This document shows positions 60,103-64,000 of a DNA stretch of 64,000 bases, piece after piece; the stretch's first letter is position 1, and each line of letters starts with the position of its first letter. The stretch is from JAVVTQ01 sp036653595 (GTDB lineage: Bacteria; Bacillota; Clostridia; Oscillospirales; Ruminococcaceae): assembly GCA_036653595.1 (NCBI GenBank), contig JAVVTQ010000003.1:20274-84273 (forward strand), in the 5' to 3' direction. The notes under the pieces were generated by a model, which saw nothing but the letters and a program-made list of their open reading frames with translations, searched no databases and was not told where the DNA came from. The position numbers and the translations under genes are program-made.

Positions 60103-61653
60103 ATGAGGCAGGCGCTGTACCGCAAATGGCGATCGGCAAAATTTTTTGAAATAGTCGGACAAGAGCCTGTTGTGGCTGCGCTGAAGAACCAGATTGCCAC
60201 GGGCAGGTGCGGTCATGCCTATATATTTACGGGAATACGCGGCACCGGAAAAACCTCGCTCGCCCGCATTTTGGCAAAGGCTGTCAACTGCGAAAACCCC
60301 GCAGACGGCGAGCCATGCGGTGTGTGTGGCAGCTGTATGGGAATTGACAACGGTTCAATTCTCGACGTGACCGAGATAGACGCCGCATCCAACAACGGAG
60401 TAGACAACATACGCGATTTGCGCGATGAAACGGCATACACACCAACTGTATGCAAAATGCGCGTTTATATAATAGACGAGGTTCACATGCTCTCTTCCGG
60501 CGCTTTCAACGCGCTTTTAAAAATCCTTGAGGAGCCGCCGGAGCACGTGATGTTCATTCTCGCTACAACGGAGATACACAAGGTTCCCGCAACGATATTG
60601 TCGCGGTGCCAGCGCTTTGACTTAAAGAGAATTTCAGTCTCCGACATCGCAAAAAGACTTGACTTTATTGCGGGTGAAGAGAAAATCTCTCTTGAACCGG
60701 AGGCCTCTATGCTCATTGCAAGGCTTGCGGACGGAGCGATGAGGGACGCACTTTCAATACTCGATACCTGCGCCTCATTGGGAGAAAATATAGACGAGGA
60801 AACTGTGACGAGACTTGCCGGCGTGACAGACAAGAGCTATCTTTTTACACTTGCCGCTGCAATCAAGGACGGTGACCTAAAGCTGCTGTTAGAGCTGCTC
60901 TCAAAGCTCTATGAAAGCTCAGTTGATCCGACGAGACTTTGTATCGAATTGGTTGGGCATTACAGGAACCTCTTGATGTGCAAATATGGCGCGGACAGCG
61001 CGCTTTGCGACTGCTCCGAGCAAACGGTTAAAAGGTACATTGTCGTCAGCGGGGAATATGACTCAAACGAGCTGCTGGCACTGCTTGCCACACTGGGAAA
61101 AACGGCCGATGGTTTATCGGCGTCACCCGACAGGATGTTGACCTTGCAGCTTTGCTTTATAAATCTCTGCAACAAAAAGGCGGGGTTCCAAGGCGATGAG
61201 CACGAGAATAAGAGCATTTCCGAGCCACACCGCGAAAAGACAGCACCCCCGCAGCCCAAAAGCAACGAGGACGGTGAAAACCGCAAGCCCCAGCCTTTGC
61301 AAGCCCGCGCAGCTGCTGCCGACGCCGAAATTCTGGAAAATTGGGACAATGTTATTGCCGCGCTCAAAGAAAAAAGCGGCATGCTCTATGGCTTTTTAAG
61401 TGGGTCACACGCATACAAAACGGCGACACATATATTAATTGACGCAAACGAGCTTTTTATGAACTATATGCACAACAACGATTCGGCAAGCCTTATACTA
61501 AAGGCCGCGATATTTCAAGTGACGGGGCTGGGAATGCCCATTGGCCCATACAAGCGCAAGGCTGAGACGGAAATTTGCGACGAGGCGGCGGATGAGCTGG
61601 AAGACCTCCTCAAAAGAGCAAACAAGAATAAAATTGAAGTTGACATAAAATAA
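60103..61653 (+). CDS. dnaX: DNA polymerase III subunits gamma/tau
   Basis: A 516-residue clamp-loader ATPase. MRQALYRKWRSAKFFEIVGQE is the classical DnaX N-terminus. Walker A is GIRGTGKTS, the zinc module has CENPADGEPCGVCGSC, Walker B is VYIIDEVHML, and the sensor region is LSRCQRFDLKRI with the SRC motif. The C-terminal part after residue 370 is low-complexity and then a short tau-like domain. AGGAGAG precedes the ATG at 60103; a longer open frame to 59935 overlaps the SRP RNA. ybaB and recR follow. Confidence 0.96.
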   Translation: MRQALYRKWRSAKFFEIVGQEPVVAALKNQIATGRCGHAYIFTGIRGTGKTSLARILAKAVNCENPADGEPCGVCGSCMGIDNGSILDVTEIDAASNNGVDNIRDLRDETAYTPTVCKMRVYIIDEVHMLSSGAFNALLKILEEPPEHVMFILATTEIHKVPATILSRCQRFDLKRISVSDIAKRLDFIAGEEKISLEPEASMLIARLADGAMRDALSILDTCASLGENIDEETVTRLAGVTDKSYLFTLAAAIKDGDLKLLLELLSKLYESSVDPTRLCIELVGHYRNLLMCKYGADSALCDCSEQTVKRYIVVSGEYDSNELLALLATLGKTADGLSASPDRMLTLQLCFINLCNKKAGFQGDEHENKSISEPHREKTAPPQPKSNEDGENRKPQPLQARAAAADAEILENWDNVIAALKEKSGMLYGFLSGSHAYKTATHILIDANELFMNYMHNNDSASLILKAAIFQVTGLGMPIGPYKRKAETEICDEAADELEDLLKRANKNKIEVDIK

Positions 61654-61670
61654 AAAGGAGCAGAAATAAT

Positions 61671-62009
61671 ATGAAATCAAGACTTCCACAGGGCTACAAT
61701 CAAAGCCGCGGTGATATGATGAAACAGATTCAGATTATGCAAGAGCAAATGACGGCAAAGCAGGCAGAGCTGGAGGCTAAGGAGTACACGGCGACAGCCG
61801 GCGGCTCAATGGTAGAGGCAACCGTTACGGGTGGTCACAAGCTTGCGGGCATGAAAATTAATCCCGAGGTTATTGATCCTGACGATGCCGAAATGCTCGC
61901 CGACCTTGTCTGTGCCGCAGTTAACGAGGCGACACGCGTTGCAGCAGAAGATCGCGAAGCCGAGATGTCCAAAATTACTGGAGGAATAGACCTGCCCGGT
62001 CTTATATAA
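61671..62009 (+). CDS. ybaB: YbaB/EbfC-family nucleoid-associated protein
   Basis: A 112-residue protein with MKQIQIMQEQMTAKQAELEAKEYTATAGGSMVEATVTGGHKL, the helix-then-strand core of YbaB, followed by PEVIDPDDAEMLADLVCAAVNEA. It binds DNA as a tweezer-shaped dimer. The genomic order dnaX-ybaB-recR is widely conserved. AAAGGAG is upstream of the ATG. Confidence 0.95.
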   Translation: MKSRLPQGYNQSRGDMMKQIQIMQEQMTAKQAELEAKEYTATAGGSMVEATVTGGHKLAGMKINPEVIDPDDAEMLADLVCAAVNEATRVAAEDREAEMSKITGGIDLPGLI

Positions 62010-62015
62010 AAGTGT

Positions 62016-62615
62016 ATGTCTTATTCTATCCCCTCAATGGAACGGCTTATTGACAGCTTTGCCTCGATGCCGGGAATCGGAAGAAAAAGTGCGGCGAGGA
62101 TAGCATATTGGGTCATGTCGCTTGAAAGAGTCGACGCCAAGGCTTTGGCCGATGCGATTCTGGATGCTCGTGAAAATGTGCATCAATGCCCGGTGTGCAG
62201 AAATTTTACTGATACTGACACATGCACAATATGCAATGGACTGAGCCGAGACAGAAGCATGATTTGCGTTGTGGAAAATCCGCGCGACGTCAACGCATTC
62301 GAAAAAACGCGCGAGTACAACGGCCTTTACCATGTGCTTCACGGTCTGATTTCACCCATTGACGGGATAGGCCCAGAGCAGCTCTTTATCAAAGAACTTG
62401 TTGCAAGGGCTGCAAACGATGAGGTCAAAGAAGTCATTATGGCGACAAACCCAACTGTAGAGGGAGAGTCGACGGCAATTTATATAAGCAAGCTGATAAA
62501 GCCTTTGGGGGTGAAGGTGTCGCGTCTGGCATACGGAATGCCTGTTGGCGGCAACCTCGAATATGCGGATGAGGTGACGCTCTTTCGCGCTCTTGAGGGA
62601 AGAAATGAGCTTTGA
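62016..62615 (+). CDS. recR: Recombination mediator protein RecR
   Basis: A 199-residue protein. It has the helix-hairpin-helix MPGIGRKSAARIAYWV, a four-cysteine zinc finger CPVCRNFTDTDTCTIC, the Toprim domain from ICVVENPRDVNAFEKT, and the Walker-like C-terminal region TVEGESTAIYISKLIKPLG. RecR with RecO and RecF loads RecA at gaps. It begins six bases after ybaB without a strong ribosome site, so translation may be coupled. Confidence 0.97.
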   Translation: MSYSIPSMERLIDSFASMPGIGRKSAARIAYWVMSLERVDAKALADAILDARENVHQCPVCRNFTDTDTCTICNGLSRDRSMICVVENPRDVNAFEKTREYNGLYHVLHGLISPIDGIGPEQLFIKELVARAANDEVKEVIMATNPTVEGESTAIYISKLIKPLGVKVSRLAYGMPVGGNLEYADEVTLFRALEGRNEL

Positions 62616-62692
62616 AATATTTTTTATTTCCATTTAATCTGCAAATTATTCAGAGTTATGATGTATAATGAAAAAAGCAAGGGGAGATGTTC

Positions 62693-63160
62693 GTGGCAGT
62701 CAGAGAGGGCACAAAGCAAATAGCCGAAAACCGCAAAGCGCGCCACGAATTTTTCATTCTGGAGAGCTTTGAGGCCGGTATAGAGCTTTTCGGAACCGAG
62801 GTAAAATCAATAAGGCAAGGCTCTGTCAACATGAAGGAGAGCTGGTGCCAAATTGAAAACGGCGAGCTTTTTGTCAACGGAATGCACATAAGCCCGTACG
62901 AAAAGGGCAATATTTTCAACAAAGACCCATTGCGCGTTCGCAGGCTTTTGATGCACAAACAGGAAATAGTGCGGCTTTTTGGCAGAATGAAGCAGGATGG
63001 GCTTACGCTCATACCGCTCTCATTGTATTTTAAAAATTCGCGCGTGAAAGTGCAAGTCGGCCTGTGTAAGGGAAAAAAGCTTTATGATAAGCGCGCCACG
63101 GACGCCGAACGCTCGGCCAAGAGAGATATGGACAGGGCGACAAGACAGCGTTCGATTTAA
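62693..63160 (+). CDS. smpB: SsrA-binding protein SmpB
   Basis: A 155-residue tmRNA partner. KQIAENRKARHEFFILESFEAGIELFGTEVKSIRQGSVNMKESW contains the conserved core of SmpB; later KKLYDKRATDAERSAKRDMDR is the C-terminal tail that enters the ribosomal A site. GGGGAG six bases before GTG 62693 favours that start; the ATG at 62687 lies too close to it. The tmRNA gene follows after 38 bases. Confidence 0.96.
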   Translation: MAVREGTKQIAENRKARHEFFILESFEAGIELFGTEVKSIRQGSVNMKESWCQIENGELFVNGMHISPYEKGNIFNKDPLRVRRLLMHKQEIVRLFGRMKQDGLTLIPLSLYFKNSRVKVQVGLCKGKKLYDKRATDAERSAKRDMDRATRQRSI

Positions 63161-63198
63161 TCGGCAACATGCGCTTTGCGCTGTTGATATATAAAAAT

Positions 63199-63544
63199 GG
63201 GGGCGTAATGGTTTCGACGGGGATTCGAGAGCATGGGAAGCGGGTAGCGGCGGAGAACCGCTTATAACTCTCCGAATAAAAATAGCTAACGAAAATAAAC
63301 TAGCTGTAGCGGCCTAGTGCCGCTCGTCACTGCTTTTGAGACTGCATAAATTGCGGTGACGTATGATTATGCGGTGAACGTGAGCAAGGCAAAGCTTTGA
63401 GCCCCGCCACGTAAATATGAAGCTACTGAATCCTCTGCCCGGTTGTCGGCATGAGGAGGAGGGAATGTTGTTGGCAATCTGCACCCGGAGATGCCTGTGC
63501 CGACGGGTTTTCGGACGCGAGTTCGATTCTCGCCGCCTCCACCA
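63199..63544 (+). ncRNA. ssrA: Transfer-messenger RNA (tmRNA)
   Basis: The 5' GGGGGCG pairs with 3' CGCCTCC ahead of an encoded ACCA, with the third pair being the G-U that specifies alanine charging. GTTTCGAC near the start and GTTCGATTC (T loop) near the end are conserved. The reading frame resumes at GCT 63285 and encodes ANENKLAVAA followed by TAG at 63315-63317, a normal AA-ending degradation tag. Pseudoknot-like repeats fill the remainder. Confidence 0.96.
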
Positions 63545-63600
63545 AACAGTTCAAATCCGAACACCTATTTGTTGTTCGAAACGTCTTTGCTATCACAGTG

Positions 63601-63631
63601 AAAATAGAGAGCTAAAAGGCTCTCTATTTTT
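63601..63631 (+). terminator. Terminator of the tmRNA gene
   Basis: AAAATAGAGAGC (63601-63612) pairs with GCTCTCTATTTT (63619-63630) around TAAAAG, and T residues follow. Confidence 0.92.
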
Positions 63632-63708
63632 CTGCATAAAAACACGTTACGGTGCGGTGGCGTAAAATTGGGGAACCCCACATTTTTGTTTTATACGACT
63701 CCTTAAAT

Positions 63709-64000
63709 ATGACTTCGCTATTTTCTGATAAAATGAACACGGGCGAGAGAGTCCTTATTCATAAGTTGGCAGTTGCCTTATTGAAGTACTTTATAAACTA
63801 CGCTGGAGCAGATGTTGATACGATAGCAACACATTTTGTTGATACTTATATTCCGCTAAGCACAAGACGTTTTGGGATAGAAGCTGTAGATGTTATAAAT
63901 CCTCGGCTTGCAGATTATCGGAACTATATTAAAACCACAGAAACAAGTCTATCGGTTGTTAAAAGAATGGTGGCCGAGCATATAGCATCATTAAACTATG
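63709..64000 (+). CDS. Unrecognised gene, partial (runs off the window)
   Basis: An open frame of 97 codons from ATG 63709 to the window end, open upstream to about 63640. The visible protein begins MTSLFSDKMNTGERVLIHKL and is helical and soluble, with NPRLADYRNYIKTTE further on. No family was recognised. There is no clear ribosome site; ATG 63733 or GTG 63652 are alternatives. Its sequence is more AT-rich than the housekeeping genes before it, and it begins 165 bases after the tmRNA, a common integration site, so it may belong to a mobile element. Confidence 0.45.
   Translation, partial: MTSLFSDKMNTGERVLIHKLAVALLKYFINYAGADVDTIATHFVDTYIPLSTRRFGIEAVDVINPRLADYRNYIKTTETSLSVVKRMVAEHIASLNY

Noticed and set aside
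61360..61385. A-rich stretch in dnaX as a programmed frameshift site for a gamma product
   Set aside because: The run AAAGAAAAAAGC is not in the A-AAA-AAG phase needed for a -1 slip, and no strong downstream hairpin was seen.
1..64000. CRISPR arrays, insertion sequences, rRNA and tRNA genes
   Set aside because: No regularly spaced repeats, transposase motifs, rRNA segments or tRNA cloverleafs (other than the tRNA-like part of tmRNA) were found on reading.

Overview
The window looks like chromosomal DNA of an anaerobic, low-to-moderate GC member of the Bacillota, most likely class Clostridia. This rests on strong Shine-Dalgarno sites, consensus sigma-A type promoters, the order SRP RNA-dnaX-ybaB-recR, an NfnAB-type ferredoxin:NADP oxidoreductase pair, a PduL phosphotransacylase, GPH and RbsABC-type sugar transport, and the absence of any respiratory complex. 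The species cannot be named from the sequence alone.

Layout. 1-1.5 kb: start of a LysR regulator and a PAP2 phosphatase. 1.8-11.9 kb (minus strand): a complete type IV pilus operon read pilA-pilD-pilC-pilM-pilN-pilO-three minor prepilin-like genes-pilB-pilT. 12.2-14.6 kb: a GH3 beta-glucosidase. 15.0-15.7 kb: a queuosine-precursor transporter whose short leader can fold as a preQ1-I-like pseudoknot over the ribosome site. 15.8-22.5 kb: a TetR regulator with a zinc-dependent phospholipase-C-like gene, divergent from a GlpA-like/GlpB-like/DUF1667/alkyl-DHAP-synthase-like operon, with a TetR-type operator between them. 22.8 kb: a cold-shock gene with a long leader. 23.4-28.0 kb: a five-gene glycan operon (epimerase, sugar isomerase, two GT2 enzymes, a cysteine-rich FAD oxidoreductase). 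28.1-29.0 kb: a YhhN-family gene followed by a decayed tandem copy of its own 3' end. 29.0-34.4 kb: GH13, GH36 and a GPH symporter for alpha-linked oligosaccharides. 34.5-36.8 kb: nfnAB.

36.9-44.9 kb: a sugar locus with a PfkB kinase and an unusual NagB-like protein, divergent from a LacI regulator and an RbsABC-type transporter with two permeases. 45.0-54.7 kb: a second sugar or polyol locus: binding protein, ATPase, permease, threitol/erythritol-type dehydrogenase, FGGY kinase, esterase, a SemiSWEET-like mini-transporter and a ROK regulator. The first and last promoters of this locus share an identical split operator. 55.0-59.8 kb: a P-loop ATPase, a DMT transporter, a family 4 uracil-DNA glycosylase, pduL and a Gpi18-like membrane glycosyltransferase. 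59.9-63.5 kb: housekeeping block of SRP RNA, dnaX, ybaB, recR, smpB and tmRNA. After the tmRNA an unrecognised gene runs off the end, possibly the edge of an integrated element.

The most interesting signals are the lipid-related TetR divergon, the shared ROK operator, the TTTANTAAA motif around the LacI/ABC locus, the NagB-like protein lacking two catalytic residues, the candidate preQ1-like pseudoknot and the partial tandem duplication of the YhhN gene. No CRISPR array, insertion sequence, rRNA or tRNA gene was recognised.
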